The notes under the pieces were generated by a model, which searched no databases, was not told the origin of the DNA, and saw only the letters and a list, made by a program, of their open reading frames with translations. This document shows, piece by piece, positions 17,152 to 25,499 of a stretch of 64,000 nt of DNA (positions within the stretch are counted from its first letter, which is position 1; each line of letters starts with the position of its first letter). Made by a program: the position numbers and the translations under genes. The DNA comes from Microbacterium sp. LWH7-1.2. Lineage in GTDB: Bacteria > Actinomycetota > Actinomycetes > Actinomycetales > Microbacteriaceae. The stretch is taken from contig NZ_CP151637.1 of NCBI RefSeq assembly GCF_038397755.1, positions 1,302,001 through 1,366,000 of the forward strand. Direction: 5' to 3'.

Positions 17152-19386
17152 ATGACGGAGCTCGCAGGCGTCTGGGGCGGAAGGCGCGAGGGTCCTCTCT
17201 CGGGGATCCGCGTGCTCGACCTCGGTCAGTACATCGCCGGCCCCATGACGGCGATGCTGCTCGCCGATCAGGGCGCCGACGTCGTTCGCATCGAGCGACC
17301 GGGGGGTCCGCGGTGGCGCTCGCCCGCGAATACCGCGCTTCTGCGGAATCGCACCACGCTCGAGCTGGACCTCAAGGGGGACGGAGGGCCGACGCTGATC
17401 GAACTCTCGCGCGAGGCCGATGTGCTCATTGAGAACTTCCGGCCGGGAGTCATGGCGAGACTCGGCTTGGGACACGAGTATCTGCTCGAGGAGGCGCCGC
17501 AGCTCGTGTACTGCTCGCTTCCGGGTTTCGGCAGCAACGACCCTCGGGCCGGGGTGCCCGGCTGGGAGGGCCCGGTAATGGCTTCCGCAGGAGCGTACGC
17601 CTCGCCGGACACAGGAAGCATGTATGCGGATGCGCAAGCCCCCGATGATGCTCCCCCGATGGCGTCGGATGTGCCGCTGGCATCCGTCTTCGCGGCGATC
17701 CACGGTGCGCTCTCCATCTCGGCGGGACTCCTGGCCCGCGAGCGGGACGGCCACGGCCAATGGATCGAGGTGCCACTCCACGATTCGCTCTTCGAGGCCA
17801 GCGGCTCGCGGGCGATGACCTTCGAACGGAATCCTCCGCCGTTCACGAGCTTCGGAAGCGGCGTCTACGTGTGCGAGGACGGACGACACGTCACCTTCCT
17901 CGCCAACTGGCATCGCCACCTTCTGTGGTTCCTGACGGCGGCGGGGCGTGATGACTGGATCGACGACGGCAGCGTCGACTACGAGCTCCTTTGGACGGAT
18001 GCCTCGGCCGGAGACCGCCTCCGGGACAGACTCGTCGAACTTTTCCGTGAGCGACCCGCCGGCGAGTGGGAACGCATCGGCCGGGCAGCCGGATGCACCA
18101 TCGCGATGGTCCGCTCGACGGCGGAGTGGCTCGAAGAGCCGGCCACCATCCGGTCCGGCGCCGTCGTGCGCACCGCGGACCCCGAAGGAGGGGAGGTCAG
18201 TGTCCCGGGGATCGCCGTGGCCTCGCGGGCCTCGCAGGTGCCCGCACAGGAGTCATCCGCACGGGCGGCGGCAGCGACGGGGCCTGACGAGCGGCCGCCG
18301 CTGGACGGCGTTCGAGTCCTCGAGATGTCGCTCGTCGTCGCGGCCCCGACGACCGGGAGGCTGCTCGCGGAACTGGGGGCGGACGTCATCCGCATCGGGG
18401 CTGACCCTGCCACCAGCCGTGCGATCTTCCCCGAACCGCTCATGCACGTGCAGCTGAACCGGGGCAAGCGCACGGCGATCGTCGATCTGAAGACCGAGAG
18501 CGGTCAGGAATGGCTTCGCGGCCTCGTTCCCTCGTGCGATGCCGCGATCCAGAACTTCACGATGGGGACGGCGGAGCGTCTCGGAGTGGATCCGGAGTCG
18601 CTGAGAGGTCTGCGCCCGGACATCGTCACCCTCTACCTCAACGCGTTCGGGACGACGGGACCATGGGCGGCGCATCGCGGATTCGCCGAGATCGCGAACG
18701 TCGCAAGCGGCCTCACCGATCACGTGCTCGACGGCACCATGCCCGCGAGCGGATCGTCGCCGATCATCGACCGGCCCCGCTGGTTCTTCACGGACTACGC
18801 CGCCGGCGCACTGGGCGCCTTCGGTGTCGTGCTCGGCCTGCTTCAGCGAGCGCGGTCAGGAGTGGGCGCGGACCTGAGCACCTCGCTGTTCAGCGCGACC
18901 GCACTGGAGCAGATCACGTGGATCGCCGGTCATCGCGCGGCCGTCGACGCCGAGCCGGGAGAGCAGTCGGTGCGGGGAGTGCACCGGACCGCGGACGGAT
19001 GGATCTCCGTCCACTGCCCCGCCGAATCGCTTGCTCGGGTCAGAGCGGAGTTCGGCGCGGATGCGGCCGCTGACCCCGCGCGCACGCTCGGTGAGGCGGT
19101 TTTACACCTCGACCGTTCAGCCGCCTGCGATCTCGTCGTCCGGCTGGGAGGTGGTGCGCAGCCCGTGCTGTCTCTCAGTGACGTGATGGCGCCGGACGGG
19201 CTCGCCGCCGCACGCGGGCTCCGCATCGCCGCCCTCACAGCCGATCACGGTGTGGTGACCTTCGCAGGACCTGTGGCTCGGTTCTCTCGAACGCGGATGG
19301 TGGTGGCAGAGCTCCCCGCACCTTTCGGTTCGGACACCGACAGCCTGGAGCGTGAGTTCGGGTGCCAGATGCGTCCGCACGGTTGA
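17152..19386 (+). CDS. Double-length CaiB/BaiF CoA-transferase
   Basis: This 744-residue protein contains two complete class III (CaiB/BaiF) CoA-transferase domains in tandem (about 14-375 and 380-740). Each starts with a GVRVLE/GIRVLDLG strand, followed by the LLAD/ELGADVIRIE region. Such enzymes move CoA between carboxylates, activating an acid for beta-oxidation. By eye the conserved catalytic Asp of the family is Glu139 in domain 1 (VPGWEGPV) and Ala512 in domain 2 (RGFAEIAN), so neither half has the canonical residue. Fused pairs are known in the family, where halves can be specialised. The start has AAGGGGAAG. It is divergent from the flavin monooxygenase. Confidence 0.85.
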   Translation: MTELAGVWGGRREGPLSGIRVLDLGQYIAGPMTAMLLADQGADVVRIERPGGPRWRSPANTALLRNRTTLELDLKGDGGPTLIELSREADVLIENFRPGVMARLGLGHEYLLEEAPQLVYCSLPGFGSNDPRAGVPGWEGPVMASAGAYASPDTGSMYADAQAPDDAPPMASDVPLASVFAAIHGALSISAGLLARERDGHGQWIEVPLHDSLFEASGSRAMTFERNPPPFTSFGSGVYVCEDGRHVTFLANWHRHLLWFLTAAGRDDWIDDGSVDYELLWTDASAGDRLRDRLVELFRERPAGEWERIGRAAGCTIAMVRSTAEWLEEPATIRSGAVVRTADPEGGEVSVPGIAVASRASQVPAQESSARAAAATGPDERPPLDGVRVLEMSLVVAAPTTGRLLAELGADVIRIGADPATSRAIFPEPLMHVQLNRGKRTAIVDLKTESGQEWLRGLVPSCDAAIQNFTMGTAERLGVDPESLRGLRPDIVTLYLNAFGTTGPWAAHRGFAEIANVASGLTDHVLDGTMPASGSSPIIDRPRWFFTDYAAGALGAFGVVLGLLQRARSGVGADLSTSLFSATALEQITWIAGHRAAVDAEPGEQSVRGVHRTADGWISVHCPAESLARVRAEFGADAAADPARTLGEAVLHLDRSAACDLVVRLGGGAQPVLSLSDVMAPDGLAAARGLRIAALTADHGVVTFAGPVARFSRTRMVVAELPAPFGSDTDSLEREFGCQMRPHG

Positions 19387-19413
19387 GTCTCAGGGGACGG
19401 CGCGCTACCGTGG

Positions 19414-19448
19414 TCGTACATTCGATCATCCTGATCGAATAAACGAAC
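19414..19448 (+). promoter_or_regulatory. Operator-like repeat pair, site 4
   Basis: TCGAATAAACGAAC (19435-19448) sits 29 bp before the cyclase-family gene. A weaker copy TCGTACATTCGATC (19414-19427, 9 of 14 identical) lies 21 bp upstream. The spacing repeats that of sites 1 and 2, which argues for a real protein-binding array rather than chance. The regulator is probably the IclR protein at 8600. Confidence 0.62.
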
Positions 19449-19476
19449 GATCTCGCGTAGCAAAGGAGCACGTCAG

Positions 19477-20400
19477 ATGCCAGAGACGACCGCACCCAAG
19501 AAGAACTGGGGTCGCTGGGGGGCCGACGACGAGCGCGGCGCGCTCAACCTCATCGACGACACCAAGCGCGCATCCGACTACGAGGTGCTGCGGACGGGGA
19601 AGATCTACTCCCTCGGCCTGCCCATTCAGCGCAGCGGAGTCCCCGTCTTCGAGTACCGCGGACCGGCACAGCGGCTGACGCTGGCGTCGCAGACGGATGG
19701 CGCGTTCTGGGAGAGCTTCGGCGAGGCGATGGACATCCCGACCGATGGCGCGGGAGGCAACGAGGACCTTCTGATCTTCGGCACGCACAGCGGGACGCAC
19801 CTCGACGCGCTATGCCATGTGTATCACGACGACCACATGTACAACGGCTTCGAGACCTCGACGTTCGGCTCCTACGGCGGAGCTGCCCGCAACTCGATAC
19901 ACCAGGTCGACGGCGTGGCGGGTCGTGCGGTCATGCTCGACGTCGCCGCGCACCTCGGCGTCCCCTGGCTGGACCCGATGTTCCGCATTACCGACGACGT
20001 GCTCGAAGAGGTCCGCGAGGCGCAGGGAACATCGATCCGGCCGGGCGACATCCTGCTCGTCCGGACAGGGTGGATCGACTCGTTCTACGACTCGCTCGCC
20101 AATGGCACCGAACTGTCGGCCGCACAGGCAGGCATCGACCAGAGCGCCGTGGACTTCATCGACCGATACGACATCGCGCTCGTCGGCAGCGACAACGGCG
20201 CCGTCGAATGCCTCCCCTGCGACGAAACGCTCCTCTCCGTCCATGTGAAGCTGCTCGTCCACCGCGGGATCAACCTGCTCGAGTTCGCCGATCTTCGAGG
20301 GATGGCTGCCGACGGCGTTCATGAGTGCTTCCTCGTCATCGCCCCGATGAAGGTCGTGGGCGGGACGGGCAGCCCGGTCAACCCGATCGCGATCGCCTGA
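19477..20400 (+). CDS. Cyclase family protein (metal-dependent hydrolase)
   Basis: This 307-residue protein belongs to the cyclase family (PF04199), which holds kynurenine formamidase, isatin hydrolase and related metal-dependent amide or ring hydrolases. The metal motif HSGTHLDALCH (H104, H108, D110, H114; pattern HxGTHxDxxxH) is complete. The N-terminus WGRWGADDERGALN is shared with longer members acting in catabolic clusters. It may open a lactone or cyclic intermediate made by the monooxygenases. The ATG follows AAAGGAG and an operator pair, and the stop shares one base with the next SDR start. The substrate is not deducible. Confidence 0.88.
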   Translation: MPETTAPKKNWGRWGADDERGALNLIDDTKRASDYEVLRTGKIYSLGLPIQRSGVPVFEYRGPAQRLTLASQTDGAFWESFGEAMDIPTDGAGGNEDLLIFGTHSGTHLDALCHVYHDDHMYNGFETSTFGSYGGAARNSIHQVDGVAGRAVMLDVAAHLGVPWLDPMFRITDDVLEEVREAQGTSIRPGDILLVRTGWIDSFYDSLANGTELSAAQAGIDQSAVDFIDRYDIALVGSDNGAVECLPCDETLLSVHVKLLVHRGINLLEFADLRGMAADGVHECFLVIAPMKVVGGTGSPVNPIAIA

Positions 20401-21149
20401 TGGCCGCCAGGGCGACGGCTGCGCCTGTCGCGATCATCACGGGCGCCTCGTCAGGCATCGGCCGCGCGACCGGCGAACTGCTCGCCCAACGCGGGTGGTC
20501 GATCGTCGTGGCCGACGTCGATGCCGGCGGATTGGCGACACCTGCCTGGCCACAGGGTGAAGTCGAGACGTTCACGGGCGATCTGGCAGATCCTCGGGAG
20601 GCACAGGCTCTGATCTCCGCAGCGAAGGAGCGATTCGGTCGCATCGATGCCCTGATCAATTCGCACGGCGTCACGCGCGCGGAAGACAGCAGGGTGGCGG
20701 ACACCCCGGATGCGCTGTTCGAGCAGATCCTGTCCGTGAACCTGGCCAGCTTCTTCTACACCTGCAAGTACGCCCTCCCCGAGTTGTCGCTGTCCGACCA
20801 GGGTGCGATCGTGAACCTCGCCTCGGCCGCCGCGCTGGGCGCCCCAGGGGGCCCGGCATACACGGCGAGCAAGAGCGGGATCGTCGGCCTGAGCCGAGTG
20901 ATCGCCCGCCAGTACGCTGAAGTGCCCGTTCGCTGCAACGTCGTCTGCCCAGGGCCGACCGACACCCCCATGTACGCCACCACCCTGCGCAAATGGGGGC
21001 TCTCCGAGTACACACCGCCGCCGGGAACCATCCAGCGGCTCGCGTCTCCGACAGAGATCGCGGAGGTCGTCGCGTTCCTTGCGTCGCCCGCCGCAGCGTT
21101 CGTCACGGGCGCGACCTACTCAGCCGACGGCGGGCAGACTCTCTATTGA
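20400..21149 (+). CDS. SDR family oxidoreductase
   Basis: This 249-residue classical SDR has TGASSGIG near residue 15, an NSHG variant of the NNAG motif, a YTASK active site, a VCPGPTDTPM strand and a C-terminal SADGGQ. Asp at the end of beta-2 (VVADVD) suggests NAD(H). The start ATG overlaps the cyclase stop by one base, so the pair is translationally coupled and likely acts in successive steps. It probably oxidises the hydroxy acid released by ring opening, which is inference from order only. Confidence 0.9.
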   Translation: MAARATAAPVAIITGASSGIGRATGELLAQRGWSIVVADVDAGGLATPAWPQGEVETFTGDLADPREAQALISAAKERFGRIDALINSHGVTRAEDSRVADTPDALFEQILSVNLASFFYTCKYALPELSLSDQGAIVNLASAAALGAPGGPAYTASKSGIVGLSRVIARQYAEVPVRCNVVCPGPTDTPMYATTLRKWGLSEYTPPPGTIQRLASPTEIAEVVAFLASPAAAFVTGATYSADGGQTLY

Positions 21150-21207
21150 GCAGGTCCCGCATCCCAAGCACGATGGAATGGTCGCACCGCGACGAAGGAG
21201 GGCTGCG

Positions 21208-22182
21208 GTGATCATCACCGACCCCGCACCACTGTTCCGCGGCGGAATCCAACTCCGACCTGCACTCGGCGCGCCGCGCCTCGACACCGAGGACCGTCGG
21301 CTGCCCGCCGACACCGCCGACACCGCGACCATCCCCGCGGGCATGCACCTTGCGTTCCGTTCGTGTGACCGCCGCTTCGTCGTGCACTTCGACGTGGGCG
21401 AGCCCCACCCGTTCTCCCCGCCGACACGACCGGACACGTTCACCCTGTGGCTCGGCGATCGAGTGGTGGCCTCCGCAGTGGCGACAGCCGGATCACCGGC
21501 GGTTCTGGAGCTGGAGGGCGAGGCATCCGTATCCGATTCGGCCCAGGAGTTCGTCCTGCACCTCCCCGAGGCCCTCCGGCCTTCGATCCACGCAATCGAG
21601 AGCGAGCGTGCCGTTGAGCCGGTCGACGACCATCCCTTGGTCTTCGCGTACGGCGATTCGATAGTCCAAGGGTGGTCGACGAGCGATCCAGGACTGGCCT
21701 GGACCGCGCGGGTGGGCAGGATGCTGGGGGCCGAGGTGTGCAACCTGGGGTTCGCGGGCGCCGCCCGCGGCGAAGTGGCCGTGGCGGAACAGCTCGCCGC
21801 CTCGCCGCGCCCGCCTGCCGCGGTCGTCCTGGCATTCGGAACCAACGCGTGGACGTTCCCGCCTACCACTCGGGTCGCGATCGCCGAAGCCCTCCGGATC
21901 TTTCTGACGACCATCCGGGACGCCTGGCCGAGCACACGCATCGTGTTCGTCAGCCCGATCGTTCGGCCGGATGCCGATGACACGCCGAACCGGCTCGGTG
22001 CGACGCTGAATGACCTCCGGGAGGCCCTCGAATCGGCGGCGGCCGAGTACGCAGACGTCGCTCTCGTCAGGGGCCTGCAGATCATGACCGTCGATGAGCT
22101 GGTCGACGGGATTCACCCGGGGGACGAGGGTCACGAGCTCCTTGCACAGGCGATCGCGAACGCGATCGGACCGCTGCGCTGA
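21208..22182 (+). CDS. SGNH/GDSL-family hydrolase
   Basis: This 324-residue protein has a C-terminal SGNH hydrolase domain (about 144-322). The nucleophile block is YGDSIVQGW (S151), then a GFAGAARGE block, GTNAW with N213, and the catalytic DGIHPGDEGH near the end, giving the Ser-Asp-His set. The first 140 residues look like a beta-rich accessory domain (FVVHFDVGE, DTFTLWLGD), as in carbohydrate-esterase-like SGNH proteins. No signal peptide is visible, so it is cytoplasmic and may cleave an ester or lactone from the Baeyer-Villiger step. The GTG start is preceded by GAAGGAGG. It is the last gene of the catabolic region and converges on the element gene at 22203. Confidence 0.85.
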   Translation: MIITDPAPLFRGGIQLRPALGAPRLDTEDRRLPADTADTATIPAGMHLAFRSCDRRFVVHFDVGEPHPFSPPTRPDTFTLWLGDRVVASAVATAGSPAVLELEGEASVSDSAQEFVLHLPEALRPSIHAIESERAVEPVDDHPLVFAYGDSIVQGWSTSDPGLAWTARVGRMLGAEVCNLGFAGAARGEVAVAEQLAASPRPPAAVVLAFGTNAWTFPPTTRVAIAEALRIFLTTIRDAWPSTRIVFVSPIVRPDADDTPNRLGATLNDLREALESAAAEYADVALVRGLQIMTVDELVDGIHPGDEGHELLAQAIANAIGPLR

Positions 22183-22202
22183 CGCGGTCGTCACGGTCAT
22201 CG

Positions 22203-22841
22203 CTAGGCAGGAGGAAGCCGAGCCGCAAGAATACGAGCGCTCGTTTCCTGTCGGATCGTTGTAACCGATCCGGCGGCGACATTCGCGATCGTAGTTCGGC
22301 CCACGAGAGTGAGTCCCGCAATCGTTCTCAAGGAGAGACCGACGCGTCTCAGCTCCTCGATCCGGTGCGCCGCAGACCGTGCATCGACGACCTCCGGCGG
22401 CGATGCGATTCCGACTTCTCGCGCGCGGCGCCTCCGCGTCGCGTTTCGCGCCTCATTGCAACTCAGTCCGTTGCTGCCCTTAGGGCAAGCGTCGTGATTC
22501 CGACAACCCTTCAGGTAACCCGTGGACGTTCCGTGCTGCACGATTGAGCTTCCACGTGAGCCCTTTCTGCGCGCGGACGCGCGCGGGGCCGGAGGTACAC
22601 GGGTCGACGACTCCATGCCCTCCGGTCGAGCCAGGACGACCGACTCGACCGGTCGGCCTTGGTGACGCAGTACGCTCTCTTCGGCGGAAAGTCGAGACAC
22701 CATGAAGTCGGCTCTGCGGGCCAGCGCCGCGTCCACGCAAGTCATATATGTCGCCGATCCGTGGTTGGCGCACCCGCCCCGCGATCGGCATCCTTGCCGG
22801 TAGCCGAGGGCCGTTCCGTGCTGGATGTGCTCACTGAGCAT
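22203..22841 (-). CDS. Protein with two HGT...GC Cys motifs and a C-terminal helix-turn-helix
   Basis: This 212-residue protein has two copies of a Cys motif: QHGTALGYRQGC (C18, C24, C35) and QHGTSTGYLKGC (C113, C119, C128). Similar HGTxxGYxxGC segments occur in small proteins of actinobacterial phages and mobile elements and look like a metal-binding knuckle. The C-terminus (about 158-195, RIEELRRVGLSLRTIAGLT then VGRTTIANVAAG) is a helix-turn-helix of the kind seen in DNA-binding proteins. It may therefore be an element-borne regulator. ATG 22841 has GGAAGG upstream; a GTG five codons earlier does not. Exact function unknown. Confidence 0.7.
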   Translation of the reverse strand: MLSEHIQHGTALGYRQGCRSRGGCANHGSATYMTCVDAALARRADFMVSRLSAEESVLRHQGRPVESVVLARPEGMESSTRVPPAPRASARRKGSRGSSIVQHGTSTGYLKGCRNHDACPKGSNGLSCNEARNATRRRRAREVGIASPPEVVDARSAAHRIEELRRVGLSLRTIAGLTLVGRTTIANVAAGSVTTIRQETSARILAARLPPA

Positions 22842-23132
22842 GGTGCCGCCTTCCACTCTTTGGGCCGCCTCCTTTGGCCCGACAGTTTCACGCTAAGCCG
22901 CCCGCCGACACGCCCTCGCTCAGATGCCCGCCCTATGGGACGGTGCCGCGCGATGGCAGAGGCTCCAGGAGTTCCCTTCGGCAGCCCGCCGTCCTCGCGG
23001 GCCAAGTACTTCTCCCGTTCGCACGACGGGCGAGCCGGCATTGACGACGACAACCGGGGGCGGGCCGAGACCCCCCGGTCAGAGCGCTCCACACCCGGAC
23101 CTTCGAACGCTCGGTCCGCGATCCGTCGCTGA
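22842..23132. other. Junction without a recognisable gene
   Basis: Between the Cys-motif gene and the conjugation remnant there are about 290 bases with only arginine/proline-rich open frames and no ribosome site. The upstream gene of the conjugation operon ends abruptly here, so this is a likely deletion or rearrangement point. Confidence 0.5.
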
Positions 23133-23468
23133 ATGCGATGGCCGTCTGGGAGCGGCTCCGGGACCGCTTCTTCGATAGCTTCCGGAGCGGGAGCCGCGGG
23201 GGCAGGTGGCGCGGGCGCTGCGGCCGCCGCCGGCCCCGCCGCGGCGGTTGTCATCGGCGGCCAGGTGGTCAGCAAGGCAGCGGCTGCCGGTCCCAAGCTC
23301 GGCTCCGCAGCGGGCGCCGCCGCTTCAGGGCACGCCGAAGGCGCCGCACCGACCGAGCTGCCACCCGCGACGGCAACCCAATCTGGAGCTCCTGCCGCTC
23401 CCCTTCCGAAACCCACGGCCACTCCCCCGCGTCCGGTCCCGGCTCCGCGCGAAAGGACACCCGCATGA
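23133..23468 (+). pseudogene. Ala/Gly/Pro-rich tail of a conjugation membrane protein (TrbL/VirB6-like?)
   Basis: This 111-residue frame is almost all Ala, Gly and Pro (AGAAGAGGAGAAAAAG, then PAPLPKPTATPPRPVPAP) and ends by overlapping the next start (ATGA). In actinobacterial conjugation loci the gene before the SCO6880-like one is often a TrbL/VirB6-like multi-helix protein with just such a tail. Here the frame has no membrane-helix part and no ribosome site at its first ATG, so it is probably the stump of a truncated gene. The alternative is an artefact of GC-rich sequence, though the coupled stop argues for a real former gene. Confidence 0.45.
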
Positions 23469-24925
23469 TCACCAACTCTCATCAAGCACATCAGCTTCGG
23501 CCGGTGCAGTTCTCGCGATTGCCCAAGCGTGGCGTGCTGCTCGGCCTGTCGTTGGCCCAAGTCGTCACTCTCGCCATCGGGCTCATCGCGTTCACCACCG
23601 CGGTTTACGTGGGCGGCGGCATCCTCTTCGGCCTGACCTCGCCGGTCTGGGCGACCAGCCTGATTCTCTCGTTTGTCCCGCTCGGCGGCCGAAAGGTGAT
23701 CGAGTGGGTTCCTATTGCCCTTCGCTGGGTGTGGCGAAGCATCGGCGGCCAGCTTCGGTTCCGGGCCGACGTCGTGCGCCCCCGCCCAGCCGGCACGCTC
23801 GCCCTCCCAGGAGACGCCGCGGCGCTGCGTGAGTGGGTGGACCCGGAGACGGGCGCGGCAATGATCCAAGACCCGCACGCCCAGACGCTGACCGCCGTGG
23901 TCAGCATCAGCCATCCCGCGTTCGTCCTGCTCGACAGCGGCGAGCAGGAACGACGTGTCGCGGGATGGGGCCGCGTGCTCGCAACCGTCTGCCGATCGGG
24001 CCGCATCGCCCGAGTGCAGATCTGCGAGCGCACGGTCCCCAGCTCAGGCAGCGGGCTCGCTGAATGGTGGACCCGGCACGGCAGTGACGATGGCAGCTGG
24101 CCCGCAGTGACATACAAGGAGCTCATCGAGCGCGCCGGACCCGCTGGCGAACGACATGCGACAACGATCTCTCTCGCACTCGACACGCGCGCCGCAGCTC
24201 GACAGATCCGCGCCGCGGGCGGCGGTGTGAAGGGAGCCGCCAGCGTCCTGCGCCAGGAGATGACGACCTTCGCCGCAGCGTTGCGCGCCGCGGACCTCAC
24301 ACCCTCAGAGTGGCTGACTCCGGGCGCGGTGGCCGTCGCCCTCCGCTCGGCCTATGACCCCGCCGCCGCACCGGCCCTGGAGCGCCACGGTGACATCGGC
24401 CGGTCTCTCGCCACGGCGGGCCCCGTTGCCGTCACCGAGTCGTGGGATCGTCTGCGAACTGACTCTGCACATCACGCCGTCCTCTGGGTCTCTGAGTGGC
24501 CGCGATCGCAGGTCTTTCCCGGATTCCTCTCTCCCCTGCTCCTGACCTCCGGCATCCAACGCACCTTCACACTTATCTGCACTCCGGTCCGCGCGGATGT
24601 CGCAGCGCGGGACATCCGGAGAAAGAAGGTCGGACTCCTCGCCGACGCCGCACAGCGCGCGAAGATCGGTCAGATCGAGGATGCCGCGCGCACCGCCGAA
24701 TACAACGACGTCGTCCAGCAGGAGTCAGACCTCGCGGCGGGGCACGGCGTGCTGAGATACACCGGCCTCGTCGCCGTGTCTGCATCGTCGGTCGAGGAGC
24801 TCGACGCCGCTGTCGCCGCGATCGAGCAGGCCGCCGTGCAGGCAGCGTGCGAGACACGACGGCTCGTGGGGCAGCAAGCACAATCTTTTACCGCGGCTGC
24901 CCTCCCACTCTGCCGAAACATCTGA
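23465..24925 (+). CDS. SCO6880-family (PrgI-like) conjugation protein
   Basis: This 486-residue protein matches the SCO6880/PrgI-like family found in actinobacterial type IV secretion loci just before the VirB4-type ATPase. Residues about 15-75 have a cytoplasmic FSRLPKRGVLLGLS lead-in and two hydrophobic segments (AQVVTLAIGLIAFTTAVYV and the stretch ending LILSFVPLGG). The rest is soluble, with a VDPETGAAMIQDPHAQTLTA segment typical of the family. It is thought to take the place of the N-terminal part of VirB4 plus VirB3. The ATG overlaps the preceding frame. The role is assembly of the transfer channel at the membrane. Confidence 0.8.
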   Translation: MITNSHQAHQLRPVQFSRLPKRGVLLGLSLAQVVTLAIGLIAFTTAVYVGGGILFGLTSPVWATSLILSFVPLGGRKVIEWVPIALRWVWRSIGGQLRFRADVVRPRPAGTLALPGDAAALREWVDPETGAAMIQDPHAQTLTAVVSISHPAFVLLDSGEQERRVAGWGRVLATVCRSGRIARVQICERTVPSSGSGLAEWWTRHGSDDGSWPAVTYKELIERAGPAGERHATTISLALDTRAAARQIRAAGGGVKGAASVLRQEMTTFAAALRAADLTPSEWLTPGAVAVALRSAYDPAAAPALERHGDIGRSLATAGPVAVTESWDRLRTDSAHHAVLWVSEWPRSQVFPGFLSPLLLTSGIQRTFTLICTPVRADVAARDIRRKKVGLLADAAQRAKIGQIEDAARTAEYNDVVQQESDLAAGHGVLRYTGLVAVSASSVEELDAAVAAIEQAAVQAACETRRLVGQQAQSFTAAALPLCRNI

Positions 24926-25010
24926 CCTGCCGCGCCATAACGATCACGGCGAACTTCCTTGGGGAACTCACACGCACCTCTTCAAAGACTCCGCAGCAAG
25001 GGGAAGCACG

Positions 25011-25499
25011 ATGCCCACTTTTCAAGATCCGGTCGTGGATGGCGAGGAAGCATGCCAGGCGTTGCGCGCCCTCGCGCACGCCACACGCTCGTTCGACCAA
25101 CCTGCAGAGACCTACACCGTCGTCGGAGACGTGCTCGGCGGTTTGAGATCGCTCGAACAGGTTCTGGAGCAGCTCGCCTCGGCGCATACGAGCGAGACTG
25201 CGATCGCACGCACGAACGACGGCGATCCCTGGGCCGGGATCGAGGAAGCACACGCTGCCGCAAGTGCGCTCCGACGCGCTTCGACCCTCGTTGCCCGAGC
25301 AGGCATCGCCGTAGACCAGGCATCCCAGCACTCGGGACGCATCGCATGGGGGGCGGGGTCGCCGACCACACCGGTACTGCTCACCGAATTGATCGCACCA
25401 CGGATCGATGCCGACGACTCCTTCCAACGGGGAGTGCGACCTTCGTCGTTCCGCCGGGCGACGCCCGCGAGCCGCCGACGAAACGGGATGTCGCTGTGA
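25011..25499 (+). CDS. Hypothetical conjugation-operon protein
   Basis: This 162-residue protein is mostly helical and soluble, with alanine-rich amphipathic helices (DVLGGLRSLEQVLEQLASAH and AAASALRRASTLVARAG). It has a basic Arg/Ser-rich tail and no membrane segment or known motif. A good ribosome site (AAGGGGAAGC) precedes ATG 25011, and its TGA overlaps the GTG of the VirB4-type ATPase, so it belongs to the transfer operon. Unnamed genes at this position are common in actinobacterial elements. Function unknown; a helper of the ATPase is a guess from position. Confidence 0.65.
   Translation: MPTFQDPVVDGEEACQALRALAHATRSFDQPAETYTVVGDVLGGLRSLEQVLEQLASAHTSETAIARTNDGDPWAGIEEAHAAASALRRASTLVARAGIAVDQASQHSGRIAWGAGSPTTPVLLTELIAPRIDADDSFQRGVRPSSFRRATPASRRRNGMSL

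Noticed and set aside
22183..22202. Left attachment site between the SGNH gene and the Cys-motif gene
   Set aside because: No match to the 3' end of tRNA-Pro here or elsewhere to the left by eye.
22742..23914. 390-codon minus-strand frame across the conjugation junction
   Set aside because: Repeats of Pro/Ala/Gly without motifs; it runs antisense into the SCO6880-like gene.
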